Positions 12,901 to 23,000 of a stretch of 64,000 bases of DNA are shown one piece after another; positions within the stretch are counted from its first letter, which is position 1; the number at the start of each line of letters is the position of its first letter. The notes under the pieces are model-generated. The model did no database searches, had not been told where the DNA came from, and saw nothing but the letters and a program-made list of their open reading frames with translations. The DNA is from Onthophagus taurus (Eukaryota; Arthropoda; Insecta; Coleoptera; Scarabaeidae). The translations under genes and the position numbers were made by a program. The stretch lies in contig NC_091971.1 of assembly GCF_036711975.1 (NCBI RefSeq), forward strand, positions 5,091,501 through 5,155,500. The letters run 5' to 3'.

Positions 12901-14867
12901 TTGTTAGTCAATTTAATTACTTAGGATTAATTATAAAATTATTTTGAAAATCATTTAATTATAAATGATTATTATTATTATTTTGACACACACCAATAAG
13001 CTTTTTCTACTTTTTAGTATCTTTGAAATTCTTTCAATTCGCAACCAAATCATTTTTTTACATGTTTAAGTATCCTAGGGATGTTTTAACCCTGTCATAA
13101 AACTGTTTTTTGGTTAATAATATCATTTTCTTTTCAATTATTTTTATTTGTAGTTCCAACTTGGGCTACAGGACCAAAAGGCTGTCTCTTAACCGAGTTA
13201 CCATCTTTAACGGTTCTTTACAACCCAGAACAATCAGCTCTTGAATTGACTTCCGATTGTGGGTTAGATGGGACGAAAAGGATTGCGTGTAAAGGAAATG
13301 CTGTAAGTTGATTAATTTTAATATGAGAAAGAAGTGGGTTTTTAATTTGTTTTTTTTTTAGAACCGGGATCAAATGATAAAGCAATTAGCTTGCACTATA
13401 ACGGATGATTTTGATGATAAATCAACTAAATTACCTGCAACAACTCAACATTCTCCGATTACCGAAAACGATGAATTTACCAATACTGTTTATGAGTATT
13501 CTTCATCAACGAGGCATAGAAGAGATACGGAGGCGACCCAAAAACCCACAGAAAGTGGAGTTTTTGAAATAAGTACAAGTTTTTATCAACCAACTTCTTT
13601 AACTGTGGGGGTTTCAACTAATTTCTCTCCGAAAACGTCCAATTCAGAAACACCTTCAAGGGAAATAATGGAGGAGTCAACCACGTTTAAACCGGAAGAT
13701 ACTTCATCAATTGAAAATTTTGAAAGTAGCAGTGTTGATTTTGAAACGAGCGATTTTCCAAGTGTAATAAATCAAGGGCAACTCTTTGGGATTATAGAAA
13801 ATGGAACTAATTATGATATAATCGAGCTAAACGAAACTGGTACCGAAGAAAGTGTCAAAAAAGAGGGTGTAATAAATCAAGAAATGATTAAAGAAACATT
13901 TAAAAAAGTTTCAAAAGAATTTTCAGAAACTCCAATTGAAGTTGTATCAACTTCACAATCGATTCAAAAAGAATCACAATCATCAAAACTCTTAAAGAAA
14001 TTGTACGGAAAAAATTTAAACGACCTTCAACAAAGTGATGATAAAACGCTCAATAAAGAAGTGGAAATGATTCCTCCACTTCCCGGGAGTCCGATGATGA
14101 AATTAAATAGAACCCATCGAAAACAATTACCGATTATAGAAGATTTCGATGATAACGACGAGATTGATCTTGATATTGATAATAAATTGATCGAAAAAGA
14201 AACCGAAGAAGTCCAACATAAAACGGTCGAAGTAAAACTACATAAAAACGGCGAAAAAAATGAAAGTAATCCGATTATTTATGTAACTACAAAAACTGGG
14301 GCGAAAAAATTTAAAAAAAGTATGGATGTAAAAAAAGAATTAATTAAAAAGGAGATTACATCAACACCTCAAGGTGATTCAGAAGATTTTAAGGAAGAAA
14401 TGAAAGGAGAAAACCCGATTAAAGAAATTTCAACGATTAAACCACAAATAATTAACGAAAATAATAAAAAAGATAATAAGGGAAATGAAGAAAACAAAGA
14501 TGAAATTAATGATGATGATGATGAAGATCGTTCAAAATATACAGTTAGTATTGATGATATGATCTCAACAACTCAACCCCCATTAATTTCAAGCACAATA
14601 ATTTCGAAAGATTTAGAATTAATTATAGATGAACTCAACAAAACCAACAATAATAATGGCTCATTTAAAATTTCTCCTAAACAATTCGATGAAACATCCT
14701 CAGATAAACCAGATGTTGATTTTCAAGATGATATCGCAAATTTTGAGGGTACTGGTGAACCGAAAGATACACCGGAAGTTCAACCAAGACCAAATCGACA
14801 ACGGCAATTGACGAGAAATCAACGGAAAACTTTTTATCCCTATTTTTTCAGTAGAATGCTCGGTTGA
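947..14867 (+). CDS. C-type-lectin-like protein with long disordered acidic tail (5' partial)
   Basis: Exons 947-1061, 1627-1784, 13154-13302 and 13362-14867 join in frame with GT/AG junctions; earlier exons lie left of the window. The first two encode the second half of a C-type lectin domain: the WIGL motif, then a Cys-containing strand (ALCVSM), YRWHPLTC and the closing FICE. The WND-type calcium site is replaced by YRWH, so calcium-dependent sugar binding is unlikely. The third exon adds four Cys in about 50 residues. The last exon encodes about 500 residues rich in Glu, Lys, Ser, Thr and Asn, with no fold I recognise, running to a stop at 14865. A furin-like RHRR site at 13512-13523 lies near the start of this tail and might release it. 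The position of the protein (secreted or membrane) cannot be judged because the N-terminus is missing. The third intron is 11.4 kb and packed with transposons. The family call is firm; the function is unknown, though some insect lectin-like proteins of this kind act in cuticle or matrix. Confidence 0.8.
1785..2595. other. Start of the 11.4-kb lectin-gene intron, no element assigned
   Basis: No coding exon is supported. Positions 1900-2230 are richer in G+C than the flanks and hold a 76-codon minus-strand open frame that resembles nothing I know. The part from 2270 to 2520 repeats short TTGTTCTAG-like words. Confidence 0.35.
2596..3480. mobile_element. Mariner-type MITE with ~95-bp terminal inverted repeats and TA target site
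   Basis: The left end starts CAGTGTGTCCATAAAGTAAC and the right end, read on the minus strand, starts CAGTGTGTCCGTAAAGTAAC. The match continues for about 95 bp with few differences. Both ends abut TA (2594-2595 and 3481-3482). No transposase frame remains, so it is non-autonomous. TA duplication and this terminus fit the Tc1/mariner superfamily. It is interrupted by a second element at 2776-3119. Confidence 0.85.
2776..3119. mobile_element. Foldback MITE with 8-bp TSD, nested in the mariner MITE
   Basis: The ends are inverted copies beginning CAAGGACAGTAGAATC, with about 40 bp matching almost perfectly. A second pair of inverted words (GCAAACGCATAG-like) lies further inside. It is flanked by an exact direct repeat ACTAAATC at 2768-2775 and 3120-3127. 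An 8-bp duplication fits hAT or P-type transposition. No coding capacity. Confidence 0.85.
4236..4346. repeat. Palindrome with ~45-bp imperfect arms
   Basis: CAAAATAGCAGGTAACCATG on the left is mirrored by CATGGTTACCTACTGCTATT on the right, with a further TTTCAGATA/TATCTGAAA pair inside. Related words (GGTTACCATAGTTACTCATG) occur in the MITE near 3165, so this may be a fragment of a related element. Confidence 0.7.
4360..5003 (-). pseudogene. Tc1-type transposase remnant
   Basis: Reading the minus strand across frames recovers the order of a Tc1 transposase: an N-terminal helix-turn-helix piece (VSRSVIWRLWNRFQETGQ), a second one (LRRAHGIEISDQTVRNKLKE), then the catalytic region with VVVHGRLN, FILIQDNAKP and WPALSPDLNPIDH, which carry two of the DDE/D acids. 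Several stops and frameshifts break it, so it is dead. Its 5' end at about 5003 meets the start of the foldback arm exactly. A minus-strand open frame at 4768-5004 is only an out-of-frame reading of this gene. Confidence 0.85.
5862..6402. other. Loop of the foldback repeat, nothing recognised
   Basis: Moderately AT-rich sequence between the foldback arms. No open frame over 60 codons was convincing and no repeat structure was seen besides the flanking arms. Confidence 0.4.
6791..8130 (+). mobile_element. Non-LTR retrotransposon fragment: ORF1 and start of endonuclease
   Basis: ORF1 starts at 7149 (MSKQLESILNKKS), shifts frame near 7210 into a coiled-coil-like stretch (SEIAELQQEVTNLKE), and continues as the 143-codon frame 7305-7736 with NLIFFNVPDS, HRIDRAKDKPIVVKF and RNEVLKTAYKLRG. 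This is the RNA-binding type of ORF1 seen in CR1/L1-like elements. Past 7800, frame-jumping recovers an AP endonuclease start: HLNVGSL, then ADIVALSETWLSSG, then EYLWLAE near 8090. The element stops there, with the RT missing. The left end coincides with the break in the foldback arm. It is an inactive fragment. Confidence 0.75.
8932..12780 (-). mobile_element. LINE A (I/R1/Jockey-like, with RNase H), 5' truncated, split by LINE B
   Basis: On the minus strand the element enters at 12780 in the region between RT and RNase H (LEVLLGLSPLHLHIEKVART) and runs through an RNase H domain (YTDGSK, the DSQAAFQAL strand, and WVPGHSGVAGNEAADKLA) down to about 12090. LINE B interrupts it there. The frame resumes at about 9430 (KYRIGLWAEERLRLLW) and reaches the C-terminal knuckle CRLCAEEAETVEHVLCHC. 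Its 3' end near 8932 shows a short TAATG-type tail. The 14-bp target-site duplication in the hAT relic marks both ends. It is non-functional. Confidence 0.85.
9431..12087 (-). mobile_element. LINE B (CR1/Jockey-group), 5' truncated, inserted in LINE A
   Basis: From 12087 downward the minus strand encodes the end of an endonuclease (TLLDVILFSNDELV, then LSDHSLVFVEL), a linker (GAPWISAELRAAMQNRDKLL), and a reverse transcriptase: RPISILTAMSKIMEKII, QSGFRHGHSCTTAL, LDYTKAFDTVNH, GVAQGSV, and YADD at about 10605. The C-terminal part is 10396-9761. One frameshift lies in the T-run at about 11440, a small gap removes residues between GVAQGSV and YADD, and another shift lies near 10390. The 3' end has AATAAA and an ATT microsatellite tail at 9431-9445. 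Few mutations suggest it is the youngest of the nest. Confidence 0.85.
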
Positions 14868-16649
14868 AATGCGGATTAAATTAAAAAAAAATGTTTCGAA
14901 ATAAAATAATACCACAAAAAAATAGTAACAAAAAAAATAAATAATCATTTTTACCGTTTATGTGAGTTTTTTACTAAATAAAACATGATTAAAAAAATAC
15001 AGGTGCCAAAAATTGAAATATGAGATGAAAATGATTGAAAAACAAAAAAAAATTGCAACGAAATTTTTTGATTTAAAAGAAAAATGAGATTTTTGAAAAA
15101 CATTTTTCGTCAATTACAATGAAACTGGATTTAAAGAGGGGTCACACGCGAGTACCAAACATAAAGTACCAACATTTAGGTAACAGTTAAAGAAAAAGGA
15201 ACCGAAAATGGTATTGTTAGTTATTGTAGTTGTAGTTTCAACATTGATTTTATACCTATATAGAATATTCTAGATCAGCTAGATTAATGAATAATGAGTA
15301 AAATAAAAATCATTAGGATAACATAATGTTAAATAGAGAATGTTTCGTTTATTTCAGTGTTTTCTAATAACAATAAAGAGATTTAATTATCTTGATTAAC
15401 CGCACAAGTTTATTTTATAGAATCTGCAATTATTTAATGAGTATTTAAGATAAAATTGTATTTCTCCAAATTTTATATTTTATATTTAAAATATATATCC
15501 AGAAGCACTCCAAGCCTCAAAAATGGGTGTAGAGTTGGAAGATCAAAACCTGACATCCCTTTACTTTGTTAATAACCAAATTGTTGTAGCACTTAGTGGA
15601 AACTCATAGAATATCGGAAGTGGGGACTGAATATCAATATGGATATGACAGAATATATATGGTAATACCAATGACGCGACAGATCTTGAACTAAAAATAA
15701 ACAACAAAATAGGAACTTAGGGATTAGACAGATTATGACTGTAATGCAAACAATAACACAAGATATGAGATAGCAGGAGATTTTAGGCTTTAACATAAGT
15801 TTGGGCATAATTGGAGACATTTTGTACGTATGATGAAGATCAGACATGTATTAAGTTCGATTTTATTTGTGAAATAATTGCAAAGATAAGACACCATATT
15901 AATATTAATAAAACTTGTGGGATTATTCTTTATTGTTAACAGAAAAACGCTCCTTTTATTTTAATATTTATTATTAGTGTTGATAATAAAAGGCGTTAGA
16001 ACCATCATATTTATTAATAGATGGGTAGTTTTAGTTTGAAAAGAATTTTTGAAAGGAAAGTTTTTTTTTAACACTGACATTTCATCATTACAGATTTATA
16101 ATGAATTTTTTAGATTACGTTTCAAGGTTCCCTTCACAAAAATTTAGTCATATTTCTCATTTTTTAATTAAGATTTGAAACATTTTATGAATCAAAACTT
16201 TCCTTAAAAAGAATCTTAAAAAAATATTACTAGATGTAATAACCTAATTACTTTAGATACAAAAATAGACTTTTTGAGCTACTGTTAGTGGTAAATGTTG
16301 ATTCTTAAGCGGCACACGTGGCAAAAACACTTTAAGAGCTATGCACCGTCCTGCTTCCCGTCCTCCTAAAGACTTTAAATAATTTAATGATGGTTATTTT
16401 TAACATTAAAAGACTTTTTTCATTTTATTAAATAAAAAATTTTGTTGATTTTTGAATTAATTATGCGATGGAACGCACAAATTGCTCAATTTTTTCTCTA
16501 CAATTTCCATTTTCAATTTCTTTGTATGAAATAAATAAATTAACGATTTTATTAGGTACTTAAAGTTTACTTTTAATTATTATTACATATATTGTGTAAA
16601 TATTAACCAATGATTGTGCTAATATTATGTAATTAATAAATAAATATTA
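14868..16649. other. 3' UTR and AT-rich intergenic spacer
   Basis: Several AATAAA motifs between 14899 and 14985 on the plus strand can end the lectin transcript. The rest up to the satellite is AT-rich and holds no gene I could support; a minus-strand 84-codon frame at 15593-15847 shows no family features. Confidence 0.5.
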
Positions 16650-19600
16650 AAGAAAATATTTCTTTTCGTTAATCTCATTTCCAACAAACGTCAAATTAAA
16701 ATAGCGATTTTTAAAAATGTGTATAAAATAAGTTTTTTAACCCAGAAACTTTAAAGTTGGTATAATTAATCCTAAAACGTTCCTTTATAATCTCACAAAG
16801 TTTTATTTCTTGAATCCTATTCGATTAGGAGAAAATTTTTTTTGTTAATCTCATTTCCAACAAACGTCAAATTAAATAGGCGATTTTTAAAAATATATAT
16901 AAAATAAGTTGTTGAACCCAGAAACTTTAAAGTTGGTATAATTAATCCTAAAACGTTCCTTTATAACCCCACAAAGTTTTGTTTCTTGAATCCTATTCGT
17001 TTTGGAGAAAATAATTTTTTTCGTTAATGTTATTTCTAACAAACGTCAAATTAAATAGGCGATTTTTAAAAATATATATAAAATGAGTTGTTGAACCCAG
17101 AAACTTTAAAGTTGGTATAATTAATCCTAAAACATTTCTTTATAACCTCACAAAGTTTTATTTCTTGAATCCTATTCGTTTTGGAGAAAATAATTTTTTT
17201 CGTTAATCTCATTTCTAACAAACGTCAAATTAAATAGGCGATTTTTAAAAATATATATAAAATGAGTTGTTGAACCCAGAAACTTTAAAGTTGGTATAAT
17301 TAATCCTAAAACGTTCCTTTATAACCTCACAAAGTTTTATTTCTTGAATCCTATTTGTTTAGGAGAAAATATTTTTTTTCGTTAATCTCATTTCCAACAA
17401 ATGTTAAATTAAATCGTCGATTTTTAAAAATATATATAAAATAAGTTTTTCAACCTAGAAACTTTAAATTTTGTGTAATTAATCCTAAAACGTTCCTTTA
17501 TAACCTCACAAAGTTTTATTTCTTGAATCCTATTCGTTTTGGAGAAAATAATTTTTTTCGTTAACAAACGTCAAATTAAATAGGCGATTTTAAAAAATAT
17601 ATATAAAATAAGTTGTTGAACCCAGAAACTTTAAAGTTGGCATAATGAACCCTAAAATGTTCTTTTATAACCTCACAATGTTTTATTTATTGAATCCTAT
17701 TCGTTTTAGAGAAAATGTGTTTTTTGTTAATCTCATTTCCAACAAACGTCAAATTAAAACAGCGATTTTAAAAAATATATATAAAATGGGTTGTTGAACC
17801 CAGAAACTTTAAAGTTGGTATAACTAATCCTAAAACGTTCCTTTATAATCTCACAAAGTTTTATTTCTTGAATCCTATTCGTTTAGGAGAAAATAATTTT
17901 TTTTGTTAATCTCATTTCCAACAAATGTCAAATCAAATCAGCGATTTTTAAAAATATATATAAAATAAGTTTTTCAACCCAGAAACTTTAAAGTTGGTAT
18001 AATTAATCCTAAAACGTTCCTTTATAACCCCACAAAGTTTTATTTCTTGAATCCTATTCGATTAGGAGAAAATTTTTTTTGTTAATCTCATTTCCAACAA
18101 ACGTCAAATTAAATAGGCGATTTTTAAAAATATATATAAAAAAAGTTTTTTAACCCAGAAACTTTAAAGTTGGTATAATTATTCCTAAAACGTTCCTTTA
18201 TAACCTTACAAAGTTTTATTTCTTGAATCCTATTCGTTTTGGAGAAAATAACTTTTTTCGTTAATCTCATTTCCAACAAACGTCAAATTAAATAGACGAT
18301 TTTTAAAAATATATATAAAATGAGTTGTTGAACCCAGAAACTTTAAAGTTGGTATAATTAATCCTAAAACGTTCCTTTATAACCTCACAAAGTTTTATTT
18401 CTTGAATCCTATTCGTTTAGGAGAAAATAATTTTTTTTGTTAATCTCATTTCCAACAAACATCAAATTAAAACAGCGATTTTTAAAAATATATATAAAAT
18501 AAGTTTTTCAACCCAGAAACTTTAAAGTTGGTATAATTAATCCTAAAACGTTCCTTTATAACCTCACAAAGTTTTATTTCTTCAATCCTATTCGATTAGG
18601 AGAAAATAATTCTTTTCGTTAATCTCATTTCCAACAAACGTCAAATTAAAACAGTGATTTTTAAAATTATATATAAAATAAGTTTTTCAACCCAGAAACT
18701 TTAAAGTTGGTATAATTAATCCTAAAACGTTCCTTTATAACCTCACAAAGTTTTATTTCTTGAATCCTATTCGTTATGGAGAAAATAATTTTTTTCGTTA
18801 ATCTCATTTCTAACAAACGTCAAATTAAATAGGCGATTTTTAAAAATATATATAAAATGAGTTGTTGAACCCAGAAACTTTAAAGTTGATATAATTAATC
18901 CTAAAACGTTCCTTTATAACCTCACAAAGTTTTATTTCTTGAATCCTATTCGTTTAGGAGAAAATAATTTTTTTCGTTAATCTCATTTCTAACAAACGTC
19001 AAATTAAAGCAGCGATTTTAAAAAATATATATAAAATGAGTTGTTCAACACAGAAACTTTAAAATTGGTATAATTAATCCTAAAACGTTTTTTTATAACC
19101 CCACAAAGTTTTATTTCTTGAATCCTATTCGTTTTGGAGAAAATTTTTTTCGTTAATCTCATTTCTAACAAACATCAAATTAAAACAGTGATTTTAAAAA
19201 ATATATATAACATGATTTGTTGAACCCAGAAACTTTAAAGTTGGTATAATTAATCCTAAAACGTTTCTGTATAACCTCACAAAGTTTTATTTCTTGAATC
19301 CTATTCGTTTTGGAGAAAATAATTTTTTTTGTTAATCTCATTTCCAACAAACGTTAAATTAAATCAGCGATTTTTAAAAATATATATAAAATAAGTTTTT
19401 CAACCCAGAAACTTTAAAGTTGGTATAATTAATCCTAAAACGTTCCTCTATAACCTTACAAAGTTTTATTTCTTGAATCCTATTCGTTTTGGAGAAAATA
19501 ATTTTTTTCGTTAATCTTATTTCTAACAAACATCAAATTAAAACAGTGATTTTAAAAAATATATATAACATGATTTGTTGAACCCAGAAACTTTAAAGTT

Positions 19601-20034
19601 GGTATAATTAATCCTAAAACGTTCCTTTATAACCTCACAAAGTTTTATTTCTTGAACCCTATTCGATTAGGAGAAAATAATTTTTTTATTAATCTCATTT
19701 CCAACAAACGTCAAATTAAAACGGCGATTTTTAAAAATATATATAAAATGAGTTGTTGAACCCAGAAACTTTAAAATTGGTATAATTAATCCTAAAACGT
19801 TCCTTTATAACCTCACAAAGTTTTATTTCTTGAATCCTTTTCGTTTTGGAGAAAATAATTTTTTTCGTTTATCTCATTTCTAACAAACGTCAAATTAAAT
19901 AGGCGATTTTTAAAAATATATATAAAATAAGTTGTTCAACCCAGAAACTTTAAAGTTGGTATAATTAATCCTAAAACGTTCCTTTATAACCTCAACAAGT
20001 TTTATTTCTTGAATCCTTTTCATTTTGGCGATTT
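16650..20034. repeat. Satellite A: ~178-bp monomer, ~19 copies
   Basis: The word TTTCTTGAATCC recurs 19 times at intervals of about 175-180 bp (one interval near 17690 is ~168). Each unit also carries CCCAGAAACTTTAAAGTTGG and TAATCCTAAAACGTTCCTTT. Divergence between copies is low. The array fills the space between the lectin and FAR-1 genes and ends about 60 bp past the FAR-1 stop. Confidence 0.95.
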
Positions 20035-20082
20035 TTAAAAATAAATAAATTAAATTAAAATAACTTTTTTCTTGAATTTAAG

Positions 20083-20088
20083 TTTATT
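20083..20088 (-). terminator. Poly(A) signal of FAR-1
   Basis: AATAAA on the minus strand lies 6 bp past the FAR-1 stop codon and just before satellite A, so the transcript would end at or inside the array. Confidence 0.5.
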
Positions 20089-20094
20089 AATACT

Positions 20095-23000
20095 TTAAAA
20101 ATTCATAGTTTGATAAATAAAAATTAAAAATTTTATGAATCCATACAAAAAAAGTATTTTAGTCACCACGTCTAAAAAGTATAATCTAAAAAAAAAAGTT
20201 AAACAATTACAGGAAGTGGAAACCCATAAACATTTTAACTTACGCTTTAAATTGAAACTTATAATATCCCATATTACTCAAATCTTCTTTAACACAAAAT
20301 TTTCGAACCCCAAAGAACGTGTTATACATATATTTTTTAACATCAACATCAATATCCGTGTAAAACACCTTTTTATCAGCCTCGCTTAATTGATTAACCA
20401 TCTCTAAAGCTTTTCCATTAGAGAATTTCCACTTTTTTATTGTGAAATATTGAAGGAGATTTGAAGCTGTATAAATCCTATTTTGTATCATCACCAAACT
20501 AAAAAGAAATAAATATAAAAAAAAAATAGAATTAAATAAATTAATACTTACAATGGTTTTTGCATAAACAATATTAAAAGAAAATCAACGATATATGCCG
20601 GAATGAATTGGAACAATAACATATAAATTTGATTTAAATAATAATTTTTTGTTGGTTGTCCAGCGGGATACCAAAGCATTTTTTTAAAGGGATATTCGCT
20701 CACTAAATTACGATAATAATCAAAAACTTCACCCCAAGTAACTTGATATCGATCACCTTGGGTTACGTTATAAACTGGGGTTTTTGTGAATCTATAAAAT
20801 AAAAAGAATTAATTAAAAGGAATTAAGATTGATATAAAAAATAATTACGGATAAGTTGCTCTCCTATACCCGCTTATAATCAACCCATTTATTGCTATAT
20901 CAACAGGAATAATTTGGGGTGACATATCCGGATCTAAAAGAGTCGTTCGTAAGACGCCTTTTCCAGCAGCTACCATGAGGCCAATTGGACCATAAAAGCT
21001 GTCAACCCAACCTGGGGCTGGTTCGAAAACGGAAGGAAGCACGATGGATGGTCGAGTTATTACAATTGGTAGTTTATTTCCCATATCATCGGCTATCATT
21101 TCGGCAAGGCGTTTTGTGAAAGTGTAAGTGTTTGGATGTGGATGAATTAAACTAAATAAAAAGAAAATATGTGGTTTTAATTTAATCCTATTTATTAAAA
21201 ATCAACTGCAAGCTTTTTTAACTTTTGTAAATTGGCAATTTAAATTTTATGGTTTTTGAAGATGAAGTAAAGAATTTTTTTTTCTTCAGTACGCTTTAGA
21301 ATTGAGGCATGAAACTTCCTGAGGTTGTAAAAGAATACTTAAGGTTAAATTGTACCAAATTTTCAGTTTCCAGGTTGAACGGTTCTTTTTATAAAAATTT
21401 ATATAAATTACCAACCTAAATTTGACGTTTTTTGAAGATGAAGTAAAGAAATTTTTTTTCTCCAATACGTTTTAGAATTGAGGCATGAAACTTCTTGGGG
21501 TTGTAAAAGAATACTTGAGGTTAAATTGTACCAAATTTTAAGTTTCCAGGTTGAACGGTTCTTGTTATAAAAATTTATATAAATTACCAATCTAAATTTG
21601 ACGTTTTTTGAAAGAATTTTTTTTTCTCCAATACGATTTAGAATTGAGACATGAAACTTTCTGACGTTGTAAAAGAATACTTGACGTTAAGTTATACCAA
21701 ATTTTCAGTTTCCAGGTTGAACGGTTCTTTTTATAAAAATTTATATAAATTACCAATCTAAATTTGACGTTTTTTGAAGATGAAGTAAAGAAATTTTTTT
21801 TCTCCTATACGATTTAGAATTGAGACATGAAACTTCCTGAGGTTGTAAAAGAATACTTGAGGTTAAGTTATATCAAATTTTAACTTTCCAGGTTGAACGG
21901 TTCTTTTTGTACAAATTACCAACCTAAATTTGATGTTTTTGGAAGATGAAGTAAAGAATTTTTTTTTCTTCAGTACATTTTAGAATTGAGGCATGAAACT
22001 TCCCGAGGTTGTAAAAGAATACTTGAGGTTAAATTGTACCAAATTTTAAGTTTCCAGGTTGAACGGTTCTTTTTATAAAAATTTATATAAATTACCAACC
22101 TAAATTTGACGTTTTTTGAAAGAATTTTTTTTTCTCCAATACGATTTAGAATTGAGACATGAAACTTCCTGAGGTTGTAAAAGAATACTTGTGGTTAAGT
22201 TATACCAAATTTTAAGTTTCCAGGTTGAACGGTTTTTTTAATAAAAATTTATATAAATTGCCAATCTAAATTTAAGGTTTTTTGAAGATAAAGTAAAGAA
22301 AATTTTTTTTCTCCAATACGGTTTAGAATTGAGACATGAAACTTCCTGAGGTTGTAAAAGAATACTTGAGGTTAAGTTATATCAAATTTTAACTTTCCAG
22401 GTTGAACGGTTCTTTTTATAAAAATTTATATAAATTACCAATCTAAATTTGACGTTTTTTGAAGATGAAGTAAAGAAATTTTTTTTCTCCTATACGATTT
22501 AGAATTGAGACATGAAACTTCCTGAGGTTGTAAAAGAATACTTGAGGTTAAGTTATATCAAATTTTAACTTTCCAGGTTGAACGGTTCTTTTTGTATAAA
22601 TTACCAACCTAAATTTGATGTTTTTGGAAGATGAAGTAAAGAATTTTTTTTTCTTCAGTACATTTTAGAATTGAGGCATGAAACTTCCCGAGGTTGTAAA
22701 AGAATACTTGAGGTTAAATTGTACCAAATTTTAAGTTTCCAGGTTGAACGGTTCTTTTTATAAAAATTTATATAAATTACCAACCTAAATTTGACGTTTT
22801 TTGAAAGAATTTTTTTTTCTCCAATACGATTTAGAATTGAGACATGAAACTTTCTGACGTTGTAAAAGAGTACTTGAGGTTAAATTATACCAAATTTTAA
22901 GTTTCCAAGTTGAACGGTTCTTTTTATAAACATTTATACAAATTGCCAATCTAAATTTAAGGTTTTTTTAAAGATGAAGTAATGAAAAATTTTTTCTCCA

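Larger units (their letters stand above)
8131..12960 (+). pseudogene. hAT transposase relic interrupted by a LINE
   Basis: The left part (about 8131-8931) contains broken pieces of a hAT-family transposase: KLGEWKYVKLPMVVV, LKETWVQKFEDVYKAYFHQS, then the C-terminal dimerisation region ending FPILSLMARNLLSIPATSVP followed by VERLLSCAALTI. The frame resumes after the LINE at 12781 as CAALTIRKHRNRLNNKSA. The 14-bp CTGCATTAACTATA is present on both sides (8918-8931 and 12781-12794) as the target-site duplication. Stops elsewhere show it was already decaying or has decayed since. The terminal repeats were not located. Confidence 0.8.
5004..13112. repeat. Large foldback repeat, ~500-bp arms, right arm split by 6.2 kb of insertions
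   Basis: The arm 5004-5497 is complementary to 6403-6785 (matching about 5130-5497), and its outer part 5004-5140 is complementary to 12966-13112. The right arm was therefore once continuous and is now split at about 6786-12965 by a LINE fragment, a hAT relic and two nested LINEs. Inside the arm the word GTGTGTCAAAATGAT recurs about every 125 bp. Shared words include GAAAGGGGCGTTTTCCAG-like and GGTATATATAAAGAACGAAA. The loop 5498-6402 has no gene I recognise. The arm ends about 40 bp before the lectin exon at 13154. Confidence 0.8.
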
